Assembly (NCBI RefSeq): GCF_041468085.1
Contig: NZ_CP121015.1
Coordinates: 310,001-374,000 of the forward strand
Origin: Tistrella mobilis
GTDB taxonomy: Bacteria; Pseudomonadota; Alphaproteobacteria; Tistrellales; Tistrellaceae
Direction of reading: 5' to 3'
Length of the DNA: 64,000 bases
Part shown: in pieces, positions 32,699-41,335 of the stretch
Layout of the letters: each line of letters starts with the position of its first letter
How positions within the stretch are numbered: the stretch's first letter is position 1
Translations under genes and position numbers: made by a program
The notes under the pieces: generated by a model
Told to the model about the DNA's origin: nothing
Database searches by the model: none
Seen by the model: only the letters and a program-made list of their open reading frames with translations

Positions 32699-33177
32699 TT
32701 CTCCCCCCAATGGCTGCGGCGCTTGATCAGCACCCGCCGCTCCCCCTGGAAGACCAGCCTGTCGTCCTGGTTGACGCCCCAGTGGCGGAAGGTCACCACC
32801 CCGGCATCCTCGCGGTCGGCGGCGGCTTCGGCCGACAGCACCTCGCTATAGGCATAGAGCGTGTCGCCATGCACGACCGGATGGCGCAGACGGATCTTGT
32901 CCATGCCGAGTTCGGCGATGGCATTTGCGGCGGTGTCCTGGGCGGCGAGGCCGATCACCATCGAGATGTTGATGCCGCCGAACACCACCCGCTGGCCGAA
33001 GATCTCGCTGCCCTTCATCAGGTGTTCGTTGAAATGGCCCTCGGCGGTGTTCATCACCATGTTGGTGATCATCACGTTGTCCATCTCGGTGACGGTCTTG
33101 CCGCGGGCATGGCGGTAGACCTCGCCGGGGGTGAAGTCCTCGAAATATTTCGACGATGCGGTGAGCGTGCTCAACAT
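32695..33177 (-). CDS. MaoC-family hydratase 1
   Basis: 160-residue hotdog-fold protein of the MaoC dehydratase family. F-E-D-F-T-P-G-E-V-Y-R-H at the N-terminus is characteristic of mesaconyl/itaconyl-CoA hydratase relatives, and N-T-A-E-G-H-F-N-E-H-L-M-K-G occupies the active-site helix in place of the usual D-x-N-P-x-H. The late block R-H-P-V-V-H-G-D-T-L-Y-A-Y matches the family. It is coupled to the CoA-transferase (4-bp overlap) and follows the acyl-CoA dehydrogenase at 10 bp. Hydration of an unsaturated C5-dicarboxyl-CoA is inferred from context. Confidence 0.85.
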   Translation of the reverse strand: MLSTLTASSKYFEDFTPGEVYRHARGKTVTEMDNVMITNMVMNTAEGHFNEHLMKGSEIFGQRVVFGGINISMVIGLAAQDTAANAIAELGMDKIRLRHPVVHGDTLYAYSEVLSAEAAADREDAGVVTFRHWGVNQDDRLVFQGERRVLIKRRSHWGEK

Positions 33178-33187
33178 GTCCGCCTCC

Positions 33188-34363
33188 TCAGCGTCCGAGC
33201 AGATGGTCGGAAATGATGCGCTGCTGGATCTCGGAGGTGCCCTCGAAGATCTTGGTCAGCCGCGCGTCGCGCCAGTGGCGCTCCATGGCATGCAGCTTGG
33301 TGTAGCCGGCGCCGCCCAGGATCTGCAGGCCCTGGCTGGTGACCCGCTCGGCCATTTCCGAGGCGAAATACTTCACCATCGCCGCCTCCTTGTCGCAGCG
33401 CCGGCCGCTGTCGATCTCGGTGCAGACGAAATACATCAGCTGCCGGGCGGCCTCGATCTCGGTCGCCATGGTGGCGAGCTTGAAGCGGATCGCCTGAAAA
33501 TCGCCGATCGGCCGGCCGAACTGGATGCGCTCCTGCGCATAGGCGGTGGCATCCTCCAGCGCCGCGCGGGCCAGCCCGATGGCGCGGGCGGCGGTATGGG
33601 CGCGTGCCTTTTCAAGCCCGTGGGTCACGGCATAGAAGGCCTTGCCCTCTTCCCCCACCATGGCCGAGGCCGGCACCCGGCAGTCGTCGAAGGCCAGTTC
33701 CCAGGTCTTCCAGCCGAAATAGCCGATCTTCGGGATCGGGCTGCCCTGGCAGCCCGGCGGCAGCTGGCCGCGCGGCTTGTCGACCAGGAAGATCGACAAC
33801 CCCTTGTGGCGGCGCTTCGGGTCGACATCGGGGTCGGTGCGGGCGATCACGATGATGTAATCGGCACCATCGGCGAAGGTGCACCAGTATTTATTGCCGG
33901 TGATCAGCCAGTCGTCGCCGTCGCGCCGCGCCCGGCAGCTGATATTGGCGACGTCGGACCCTGCATTGGGTTCCGACATCGAGAAGGCGCCGAGATACTG
34001 CCCCGATGCGACCCGGGGCATGATCTCCGCCCGCTGGGCCTCGCTCATCGCATCGAAGCCGATCATGCCGTTGCCGCGGGCGATGATGCTGGCGACGCTC
34101 ATCCAGGCGCGCGCCAGTTCCTCGGCCACCAGGCAGTATTCAAAACAGCCGAGGCCCAGACCGCCGTATTTCTCGTCGATGGTGATGCCGAAATAGCCCA
34201 TCTCGGCCATCTTGTCGCGCAGCGCCATGGGGATGTCGCCCTGCTCGGGATCCAGCCGGTTGGCGACCGGCAGCACCTCGCGCATCGCGAAATCGCGGGC
34301 CGACTGCTGGATCATCCGGCGATCCTCGGTCATGTAGCCGCCGGTTTCGGGATGCGTGTTCAC
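33188..34363 (-). CDS. Acyl-CoA dehydrogenase
   Basis: 391-residue flavoprotein. It has Y-F-G-I-T-I-D-E-K-Y-G-G-L-G-L-G, then A-F-S-M-S-E-P-N-A-G-S-D-V for FAD/substrate contact, and the C-terminal L-Q-I-L-G-G-A-G-Y-T-K with the flavin-binding helix. The expected catalytic glutamate is in F-E-G-T-S-E-I-Q-Q. The ATG at 34363 overlaps the stop of the second MaoC gene (ATGA). In the Pseudomonas itaconate operon an acyl-CoA dehydrogenase of unproven role occupies the equivalent place; oxidation of a methylsuccinyl-CoA-like thioester is a reasonable guess. Confidence 0.92.
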   Translation of the reverse strand: MNTHPETGGYMTEDRRMIQQSARDFAMREVLPVANRLDPEQGDIPMALRDKMAEMGYFGITIDEKYGGLGLGCFEYCLVAEELARAWMSVASIIARGNGMIGFDAMSEAQRAEIMPRVASGQYLGAFSMSEPNAGSDVANISCRARRDGDDWLITGNKYWCTFADGADYIIVIARTDPDVDPKRRHKGLSIFLVDKPRGQLPPGCQGSPIPKIGYFGWKTWELAFDDCRVPASAMVGEEGKAFYAVTHGLEKARAHTAARAIGLARAALEDATAYAQERIQFGRPIGDFQAIRFKLATMATEIEAARQLMYFVCTEIDSGRRCDKEAAMVKYFASEMAERVTSQGLQILGGAGYTKLHAMERHWRDARLTKIFEGTSEIQQRIISDHLLGR

Positions 34364-34860
34364 TGCCGGTACCTCACGAGATTGGAACGCTGGAAGGTGA
34401 CGACGGTCTCGCCCTCGGGCGTGAAGCCCTCGGTCGCCCAGGTCACGATGCCGTAGCCCTTGAACTTGTCCGACTGGCGGCGGTCCAGCACGCGGCTGCG
34501 CGCAAGCAGCGTCTCGCCGACCCGGACGGGGCGCCGGAAGCTCAGCTCGTCGACGCCGAGGAACGGCCCGCCGCCCTCGCTCAGATCCTCGACCGACAGG
34601 CCGAAGACGATGTTGAAGACCAGCAGCGGGTTGGCCACCAGCCCGTCATGGCCATGGGCGCGGGCGAAGGCGTCGTTGAAATAGAGCGGGTTGTAATGAA
34701 GCGTCAGCGTGGTGAAGGCGATGTTGTCGCCCTCGGTCAGCGTGCGCCCCAGATGATGCTCGAACACCCGCCCCGGCTCGAAATCCTCGTAGCGGTTGCC
34801 GCGGGCGAGCAGGATCGCCCGCTCCCGGAAATCCCCGCTCTTGTCTTTGATGTCGCTCAT
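34360..34860 (-). CDS. MaoC-family hydratase 2
   Basis: 166-residue MaoC-type hydratase. R-Y-E-D-F-E-P-G-R-V-F-E-H-H-L-G-R-T-L-T is followed by L-H-Y-N-P-L-Y-F-N, the position of the catalytic Asp/His helix, and R-R-P-V-R-V-G-E-T-L. It is paralogous to the gene at 32695 but clearly diverged. One of the two is likely the unsaturated dicarboxyl-CoA hydratase and the other acts on a different intermediate or as partner. It begins 24 bp after the MmgE/PrpD gene and is coupled to the dehydrogenase. Confidence 0.86.
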   Translation of the reverse strand: MSDIKDKSGDFRERAILLARGNRYEDFEPGRVFEHHLGRTLTEGDNIAFTTLTLHYNPLYFNDAFARAHGHDGLVANPLLVFNIVFGLSVEDLSEGGGPFLGVDELSFRRPVRVGETLLARSRVLDRRQSDKFKGYGIVTWATEGFTPEGETVVTFQRSNLVRYRQ

Positions 34861-34884
34861 GTCGTTCGGTACTCCTTGGGGAGG

Positions 34885-36237
34885 TCAGGACGCGGCCAGA
34901 AGCCCGGCCAGTGCGGCAAGATCCGTGCGGGCATCCAGCCTCTGCACCCGGCCCAGCACCTCGCGGCTGCGGTCTTCGCCCAGCACCGGCCGGGCAAGGC
35001 CGAGGAATTTCGCGGACAGCCGCTGCCATTGCCGGTCGAGATCCGCCGCCGGCACGCCGACATCGAAAGCCGCACGGCGGATGGCCCCATCGGCAAGCTC
35101 GACCTCGACTTCGGACAATGTGCTGCTCGGGGCCGCGCGGGGCTCGACCGTCACCGCATCGCGCAGCCGGACGAGATCGGGCCGGGCGGCGGTCGCATCG
35201 GCAAACAGCGCCTCGCGCGCGGTGTCCTCGCCGGCAAGGGCGAGCGCCGCGGTCATGCGCAGCGAGAACTTCATCTCCAGCCCCGTGGTCGGGGCGGGGA
35301 TGTTGCAGACCTTCAGATGGCCGGGGTCGACCCGGACCACGACGCGGCGCACCGCATCGGGGTGGATCCGCCCCAGGCTGTGCACCGCCTCGATCGCCGA
35401 ATGGGTCAGGTAGCAGGCGGCGTGGTACTTGAAGAGCGTGTCGCGGATCATGAAGCCCGGCGCGGGGGCAAGCGCCGCCTCGGCGTTCAGCCCGTCGGAC
35501 TGGGTGTCGCCGAAGCCCTGGGCCGCGCCCAGGATATCGGGATGGCTGGTGAAGCCGCGGGCAGCGAGACGGGCCGCGGTCAGCCCGTTCGCCGCGGCGC
35601 GGCCGGCATGGAGCGGCTTGCTCATGGTGCCGAACACCGCCTTCAGCCCGGCGGCCTGGGTGCCGGCGATGCCGAAGCCATGGGCGATGCGGTCCTCGTC
35701 CAGCCCCAGCAGCAGGGCCGAAGCCGCCATGGCCCCGAAGGTGCCGACCGTGCCGGTGGCATGCCAGCCGCGGGCATAATGCGACGGCCCCACCAGCAGG
35801 CCCACCCGGCAGGCAATCTCGAACCCGCCGACGATGGCACGGATGAGGGCGGCGCCGTCCCGGCCCTCTGCCAGCGCCAGCGCCCAGGCCGCCGGAATCA
35901 CCGCCACACCCGGATGGCCCTGCATCGCCAGATGCACGTCGTCATAATCCAGCGCATGGGACATTGCACCGATCACCGTCACCGCCTGGGTCAGCGGCAG
36001 GGTCTCGGGCCGCCCGGGCAGCGGCAGACCGCCACCGCCGCCCTCCTCGCGGGCCGTCTCGACCAGGATGTCGACCAGCGGCTCGTGCCGGGCGGCCAGG
36101 GACACGCCGATCCAGTCGAGCAGGCAGTGCCGGGCCACCGTCATCGCCTCTTCGTCGATCGCCTTCGTGCCGAGCCCGGCAAGCAGGTGGGTAAACGCCC
36201 CGGTGATGCCGCCGGCACCGTCGATCGCGATCATCAT
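34885..36237 (-). CDS. MmgE/PrpD family protein
   Basis: 450-residue protein of the 2-methylcitrate dehydratase / cis-aconitate decarboxylase / iminodisuccinate epimerase superfamily. It shows D-W-I-G-V-S-L-A, then A-M-S-H-A-L-D-Y-D-D-V-H, W-H-A-T-G-T-V-G-T-F-G-A-M-A-A, and M-S-K-P-L-H-A-G-R-A-A. Those blocks form the active site in PrpD. Starts at 36237 and 36234 (ATGATG) both follow GAGGAGACGAG. A gene of this family is found in the equivalent place in the P. aeruginosa itaconate operon, where its role is unproven. It might interconvert or dehydrate a C5/C6 dicarboxylate before CoA activation. Confidence 0.9.
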   Translation of the reverse strand: MMIAIDGAGGITGAFTHLLAGLGTKAIDEEAMTVARHCLLDWIGVSLAARHEPLVDILVETAREEGGGGGLPLPGRPETLPLTQAVTVIGAMSHALDYDDVHLAMQGHPGVAVIPAAWALALAEGRDGAALIRAIVGGFEIACRVGLLVGPSHYARGWHATGTVGTFGAMAASALLLGLDEDRIAHGFGIAGTQAAGLKAVFGTMSKPLHAGRAAANGLTAARLAARGFTSHPDILGAAQGFGDTQSDGLNAEAALAPAPGFMIRDTLFKYHAACYLTHSAIEAVHSLGRIHPDAVRRVVVRVDPGHLKVCNIPAPTTGLEMKFSLRMTAALALAGEDTAREALFADATAARPDLVRLRDAVTVEPRAAPSSTLSEVEVELADGAIRRAAFDVGVPAADLDRQWQRLSAKFLGLARPVLGEDRSREVLGRVQRLDARTDLAALAGLLAAS

Positions 36238-36268
36238 CTCGTCTCCTCGACAGGGAATGGGATGGAAC

Positions 36269-37546
36269 TCAGCCGCCATAGACCAGGGCCGGCAGCCAGA
36301 GCGACAGGGCGGGCACATAGGTGATCAGCGCCAGATAGGCCGCGAACAGGGCGATGAACGGCCAGATGCCGCGGATCACCTCGCCGATCGGCACCTTGGA
36401 AATGCTGGAGAGGACGTAGAGATTGAGCCCGACTGGCGGGGTGAGCAGCGCGATCTCCATGTTCACCACGATCACGATCGCGAAATGGATCGGGTCGATG
36501 CCCAGCGCCGCCACCACCGGCATCAGGATCGGCACCGCGATCAGGATGATCGAGGCCACCTCCAGGAACATGCCCAGCACCAGCAGCAGCAGGTTGATCG
36601 CCAGCAGGAACTGCCAGGCCGAAAGGTCGTTGCGGGTGACGAAATCCACCACCGCCGCCGGCACGCCGCTTTCGGTCACCCAATGGCCGAAGGCGAGCGC
36701 CATGGCGATGATCACCATGATGCTGGCGGCAGACCGGACCGCCTGGCCCATCACGGCGGGCGCCTGGGCAAGGGTGAAGCCGCGATAGACGGTCATGCCC
36801 ACCAGCATCGCCACCAGCGCCGCCAGCACCGCCGCCTCGGTGACGGTGACGAAGCCGCCATAGATGCCGACCGCCACGATCACCGGCACCGCGAAGGCCG
36901 GCAGGGCCTTCAGATTGACCCGGACGAATTCCGCCCGGCTCATCCGCGGCTCGGGCGGGTATCCCTTGCGGCGGGCGGTCCAGATCACGAACAGGATCAG
37001 CATCAGCGCCTGAAGCAGGCCCGGCACCACGCCGGCCAGGAACAGACGCGGCACCGATTGCTCGGCGATGATCGCGAACAGGATCAGCGGCAGGCTGGGC
37101 GGGATCAGGATACCGAGCGTGCCGCCGGTGCCGATCAGCGCGGTGGAGAACGAGGCCGGATAGCCCCGCTGGATCATCGCCGGCACCAGGATCGTGCCCA
37201 TGGCGAGCGCCGTCGCCACGCTCGATCCCGCAATCGCGGCGAAGATGGTGCAACCGGCCACCGCCACCACACCCAGGCCGCCGGGCAGGCGACCCATCCA
37301 GGCGGCGGAGACGTCGATCAGGGCGCGGGCGATGCCGCCGCGCTGCATGAACACCGCCGCCATGCCGAAAAAGGGCAGCGCCATCAGCAGCTCGGAATTC
37401 AGCTCGTCCAGCACCTTCTGGGCAAGCAGCAGCAGAGAGGATCCGTCGGCCGCCAGCAGCACCGCGGCGGTCAGCCCCAGCACCACGAAGATCGGCATGC
37501 CGGCGCCGAGGAAGACGAAGAACAGTCCGAACAGCGCCTGGCTCAC
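36269..37546 (-). CDS. TRAP transporter large permease (DctM)
   Basis: 425-residue membrane protein. It has G-A-G-M-P-I-F-V-V-L-G in helix 1, S-S-V-A-T-A-L-A-M-G-T, then I-P-P-S-L-P-L-I-L-F-A-I, and the late block I-A-L-L-T-P-P-V-G-L-N-L-Y. The true start is a GTG at 37546 that overlaps the TGA of the small permease gene by two bases; a longer open frame upstream runs through that gene and is a shadow. It belongs with the next two genes and the C5-dicarboxylate cluster, so an itaconate-like diacid is a plausible ligand. Confidence 0.92.
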   Translation of the reverse strand: MSQALFGLFFVFLGAGMPIFVVLGLTAAVLLAADGSSLLLLAQKVLDELNSELLMALPFFGMAAVFMQRGGIARALIDVSAAWMGRLPGGLGVVAVAGCTIFAAIAGSSVATALAMGTILVPAMIQRGYPASFSTALIGTGGTLGILIPPSLPLILFAIIAEQSVPRLFLAGVVPGLLQALMLILFVIWTARRKGYPPEPRMSRAEFVRVNLKALPAFAVPVIVAVGIYGGFVTVTEAAVLAALVAMLVGMTVYRGFTLAQAPAVMGQAVRSAASIMVIIAMALAFGHWVTESGVPAAVVDFVTRNDLSAWQFLLAINLLLLVLGMFLEVASIILIAVPILMPVVAALGIDPIHFAIVIVVNMEIALLTPPVGLNLYVLSSISKVPIGEVIRGIWPFIALFAAYLALITYVPALSLWLPALVYGG

Positions 37547-38049
37547 AGATGGCCTCCCCCGTCGAGCACGTCCTGTCCGGCGATGCTGCCGGTGATGAGG
37601 CCGACGAAGCGGGCGAGATAGCGCAGCGCCATCAGCGCCGCCCCCACCGGCAGGGCCAGGTAGTAGATCCACATCGGGAACTGCAGTTCGCTGAGGCTGG
37701 TCTCGCCGATATCCCAGGCGTCGAACACGATCCGGCCGCCGAACCAGACCAGCAGGCCGCACAGGACCAGTGCCGCCAGCGTGTTGAAGCCCTCCACCAC
37801 CCGCTGCATCCGCGGCGGCAGCAGGCGCAGCACCAGATCGGCACGGACATGGGCATTGCTCGCCACCAGCCCGCTGAAGCTCAGGCACGAGGCCCAGATG
37901 ATCAGGTAGATGACCACCTCGTCGATCCAGTGGGTCGAGGCGGGCGGGTAGAGATAGCGGCTGAGCAGCTGCCAGGTCGCAAGCAGCATCGCGATGGTCG
38001 CGACGAGCCCGACCAGCTCGTGTTCCACGAGCTTCAGAACGCGGTTCAA
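37543..38049 (-). CDS. TRAP transporter small permease (DctQ)
   Basis: 168-residue, four-helix protein. W-I-D-E-V-V-I-Y-L-I-I-W-A and S-N-A-H-V-R-A-D-L-V are the family's helix 2 and loop motifs. Its stop overlaps the GTG of the large permease; its start lies 58 bp after the binding-protein gene. It forms the membrane part with DctM. Confidence 0.9.
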   Translation of the reverse strand: MNRVLKLVEHELVGLVATIAMLLATWQLLSRYLYPPASTHWIDEVVIYLIIWASCLSFSGLVASNAHVRADLVLRLLPPRMQRVVEGFNTLAALVLCGLLVWFGGRIVFDAWDIGETSLSELQFPMWIYYLALPVGAALMALRYLARFVGLITGSIAGQDVLDGGGHL

Positions 38050-38107
38050 GGGCGCCTCCGGGCTGACGGTCGTCTCTCGGTGCGGGTGCGGGGGCGAGAG
38101 GCGGGGG

Positions 38108-39133
38108 TCAGTCGGGCGGCAGGGTGTCCTGGACGATCTTCACGAAATCGGCCGGGATGCCGATCGATTTCGCGATCTCGTCCTGCGCCTGCATCATCTG
38201 CCGGCGGATGTCGGCGCGTTCTTCAGGGGTGGGGGTGATGAAGATCACGCCCTGGCGCTTCGCCTCTTCCCCCGCCTCTTCCTGGGCGGCAAGGGCGGCG
38301 GCGCGTTCCTCGGTCGCGACCTCGTCCCACAGCCGGGTCATCAGCTGCTGCTGATCCGGGGTCAGCGTCTTCCAGAAGCCGCCGGCCACCATCGGGATGT
38401 ACTGGCCGAAGGTCTGATAGTCCTCGAAGACGTATTTGAGGCCGGATTCCCAAAGCTTGGCGCTCTTCACGCTTTCATTGGTGGTGATCAGCCCGTCGAA
38501 ATTGCCGCGCGACATCGCCAGCGGCACATCGGGCCAGGGCACCAGAACCGGGGTGGCGCCCAGATATTCCAGCCGGGCCGACAGCCCGGCACCGCCGGGG
38601 AAGCGGATCTTGGCCCCCTTCATGTCGGCATAGGTCCCGACCTTGCGGCTGGCGAAATAGGTATGGCTGGCGCCCAGGTCGAACCACTTGCCCAGCACCT
38701 TGACGTCCAGCTTCTCCTCAAGCCCCTCGGCGATCAGCCGGCCGGGCTCGCCATCGGAAATGGCGTGATAGTCGTCAGGGCCGCGGCCATAGAGCATCGG
38801 CAGGGTGGCGGTGTCGAAACGGCGCTCGAAGCCGCCCAGCACCCAGCTGCCCGGCACGGCCATCTCGACACTGCCCTGACGCAGGGCCTTGGCCACGTTC
38901 ACGTCCTTGAACAGCTGGCCGCTGTGATAGACCGTGGCATTGAGCGTGCTGCCGGACTGCTCTTTCAGCCGCTCGGCGAATTCCTGCACCCAGACCGTGC
39001 GGACATGGGTGGGCGAGGTGTCGAGCGAAATCCGGAAGTCGACGGTATCCGCCGCATATGCGGCCCCCATGGCAACCGTCCAGGCGAGCACGGCGCCGGC
39101 ACCGGCCGCTCCCCAGCGTGAAAACGTCATCAT
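38108..39133 (-). CDS. TRAP transporter solute-binding protein (DctP)
   Basis: 341-residue periplasmic binding protein. Residues 1-27 (ending A-M-G-A-A-Y-A-A) form a signal peptide. The mature part shows F-R-I-S-L-D-T-S-P-T-H-V-R, G-S-V-E-M-A-V-P-G-S-W, and G-A-K-I-R-F-P-G-G-A, where the arginine contacts the ligand carboxylate in this family. It is the first gene of the leftward nine-gene cluster. Its sequence differs clearly from the binding protein at 21079, so the two TRAP systems take up different substrates. Confidence 0.92.
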   Translation of the reverse strand: MMTFSRWGAAGAGAVLAWTVAMGAAYAADTVDFRISLDTSPTHVRTVWVQEFAERLKEQSGSTLNATVYHSGQLFKDVNVAKALRQGSVEMAVPGSWVLGGFERRFDTATLPMLYGRGPDDYHAISDGEPGRLIAEGLEEKLDVKVLGKWFDLGASHTYFASRKVGTYADMKGAKIRFPGGAGLSARLEYLGATPVLVPWPDVPLAMSRGNFDGLITTNESVKSAKLWESGLKYVFEDYQTFGQYIPMVAGGFWKTLTPDQQQLMTRLWDEVATEERAAALAAQEEAGEEAKRQGVIFITPTPEERADIRRQMMQAQDEIAKSIGIPADFVKIVQDTLPPD

Positions 39134-39493
39134 TTCCTCCTGGCATGACCGCGCCGTGAACCGGCGTCTGGTACCGATGCGGATCGCATCCCATCATGGG
39201 TGCCTCACATGCACAGGCATGATCTCCCCCTGCCCGGCCGTTGGCGCGACCGGGTTGATATCTGTCGTATTTTCAGGGAGATGCCTGCCAGTGACGCATC
39301 GCTGCGGCACCCGCATCGTTCAGAAAGAACTGTAGGCGCCGCCATGCCGGGGCGTCCAGATGTTCATCGTGGATGTGAAGACGGTATCATATACGTGATG
39401 GAATGGCGGGCGGACGAAACGCAACGACCCGCCGCGGCAGCGCCGGGGCGGGTCGTAAGGACAGTCGGTCGGTCTCGGGTCAGAGGCGGTGGA
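39134..39493. other. Noncoding gap upstream of the C5-dicarboxylate cluster
   Basis: 360 bases between the binding-protein start and the stop of the GMC oxidoreductase gene. It should hold the cluster promoter near 39134-39280, reading left. Open frames passing through it are shadows without ribosome sites or family similarity. The AT-richer stretch near 39370-39400 includes GTAT-CAT-ATAC but nothing that I can assign. Confidence 0.6.
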
Positions 39494-41119
39494 TCACACC
39501 CCGGCGCGTATCCACTCCGCCGCCTTCTCGGCCATCATCAGGGTCGGCGAGTTGGTGTTGCCGCTGGTGATGGTCGGCATGGCGCCGGCATCCACCACGC
39601 GCAGGCCGCGCATGCCGCGGAGCTGGAAATGCGGGTCGAGCACGGCATCCGGATCGTCGGCCCGGCCCATGCGGGTGGTGCCGACGGGGTGGAAGATGGT
39701 CGAGGCGATGTCGCCGGCCAGCTTCGCCAGCTGCTCGTCGGTCTGGTACTGCACGCCCGGCTTCCATTCTTCCGGCTGGAAGCGCGCCAGCGCCGACTGG
39801 CCGCAGATCCGGCGGGTGACGCGCAGGGAATCCGCCGCCACCTTGCGGTCCTCTTCGGTCGACAGGTAATTGGGCGCGATCAGCGGCGCGTCCTCGAACC
39901 GGCCGCTGCGGATGGTGACCGAGCCGCGGCTTGTGGGGTTCAGGTTGCAGACGCTGGCGGTGAAGGCGTCGAAATCGTGCAGCGGCTCGCCGAAAGCATC
40001 CAGGCTGAGCGGCTGGACATGGAACTGGATGTTGGCGGCGTTCTTCTCAGGGGACGAGCGGGTAAAGGCGCCCAGCTGCGAAGGCGCCATGCTCATCGGC
40101 CCGGTGCGCTTCAGCGCGTATTCAAGCCCGATGCTGGCCTTGCCGATCAGATTGCCGGCGATGGTGTTGAGCGTGCGCGTGCCCTTCACCTTGAACACCG
40201 AGCGGATCTGCAGATGGTCTTGCAGATTGGCGCCGACGCCCGGCAGATCATGCACCACCTCGATGCCGTGGCGGGCCAGCAGGGCCGCAGGCCCGATGCC
40301 CGACAGCTGCAGGATCTGCGGCGAACCGATGGCCCCCGAGGACAGCACCACCTCGGATTTCGCCGTCACGGTCTTGCGCTGGCCGTCCTGGACCAGCTCC
40401 ACCCCGGTGCAGCGCAGATGGCCGTCGGCATCGCGGCCGGTCAGCAGCCGTGCCACCTGGGCCTTGGTCCAGACCGTCAGATTGGGCCGGTTCAGCGCCG
40501 GGCGCAGAAAGGCCTTGGCGGCGTTCCAGCGCCAGCCATTGCGCTGGTTGACCTCGAAATAGCCGACGCCTTCATTGTCGCCGCGATTGAAATCCCCGGT
40601 CGCCGGCAGCCCGGCCTGCACCGCCGCTTCCGCCCAGGCGTCCAGAATGTCCCAGCGCAGGCGCTGGCGTTCCACCCGCCATTCGCCGCCATGGCCGTGC
40701 AACTCGTCGCCACCCTTGTGGTGATCCTCGTGGCGCTTGAAATAGGGCAGCACCTGATCCCAGTCCCAGGCCTCCTCGCCGGTGATTTCCGACCACTGGC
40801 GATAGTCGCGGGCCTGGCCGCGCATATAGATCATGCCGTTGATGCTGGAACAGCCGCCCAGCACCTTGCCGCGCGGATAGCGCAGCACCCGGCCGTTCAG
40901 CCCGGCATCCGGCTCGGTCTGGAAGCACCAGTCGGTGCGCTTGTTGCCGATGCAGTACAGATAGCCGACCGGCACATGGATCCAGATATAGTCGTCCTTG
41001 CCGCCGGCCTCGATCAGCAGCACGCGGCGGCCGGGATCGGCGCTCAGCCGGTTGGCGAGCAGGCAGCCGGCCGTTCCGGCACCGACGATGATCGTGTCGA
41101 AGGCGGGGGTGGTGGTCAT
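39494..41119 (-). CDS. GMC-family FAD-dependent oxidoreductase
   Basis: 541-residue flavoprotein of the glucose-methanol-choline family. The ADP-binding fold I-I-V-G-A-G-T-A-G-C-L-L-A-N-R-L is at the N-terminus, then G-G-C-S-S-I-N-G-M-I-Y-M-R-G (first signature) and S-S-G-A-I-G-S-P-Q-I-L-Q-L-S-G-I-G (second signature). The C-terminus has the catalytic pair region F-H-P-V-G-T-T-R-M-G and a later N-T-N-S-P-T. It resembles alcohol dehydrogenases of the choline/AlkJ type that pass electrons to quinone; the substrate is unknown. It is monocistronic, ending 360 bp before the C5-dicarboxylate promoter. Confidence 0.92.
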   Translation of the reverse strand: MTTTPAFDTIIVGAGTAGCLLANRLSADPGRRVLLIEAGGKDDYIWIHVPVGYLYCIGNKRTDWCFQTEPDAGLNGRVLRYPRGKVLGGCSSINGMIYMRGQARDYRQWSEITGEEAWDWDQVLPYFKRHEDHHKGGDELHGHGGEWRVERQRLRWDILDAWAEAAVQAGLPATGDFNRGDNEGVGYFEVNQRNGWRWNAAKAFLRPALNRPNLTVWTKAQVARLLTGRDADGHLRCTGVELVQDGQRKTVTAKSEVVLSSGAIGSPQILQLSGIGPAALLARHGIEVVHDLPGVGANLQDHLQIRSVFKVKGTRTLNTIAGNLIGKASIGLEYALKRTGPMSMAPSQLGAFTRSSPEKNAANIQFHVQPLSLDAFGEPLHDFDAFTASVCNLNPTSRGSVTIRSGRFEDAPLIAPNYLSTEEDRKVAADSLRVTRRICGQSALARFQPEEWKPGVQYQTDEQLAKLAGDIASTIFHPVGTTRMGRADDPDAVLDPHFQLRGMRGLRVVDAGAMPTITSGNTNSPTLMMAEKAAEWIRAGV

Positions 41120-41281
41120 GCGTTTCTTTCCGGCCTGACGTTCTTAGGGGGCGTGTCACTCCTGACCCAGGAATAGTCCCCCCGGGCATGGTTTTCCAGA
41201 TGAGTATTGCAACATCCGGACCCTGCAAAGCCGCACAGCGATCGCGAAACATGCGCGGTTGGTCCTCTTCACGCACGAAAA

Positions 41282-41309
41282 CGCCCGGATGCCGCGCGAC
41301 ATCCGGGCG
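41282..41309 (-). terminator. Rho-independent terminator of the CoA-transferase gene
   Basis: CGCCCGGATG and CATCCGGGCG form a perfect 10-bp stem around an 8-base loop. Read on the minus strand it is followed by TTTTCGTG. It lies 27 bp after the stop of the CoA-transferase gene. Confidence 0.85.
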
Positions 41310-41335
41310 ATTCTTAGTCCGCCGCCCTGGCCGCG

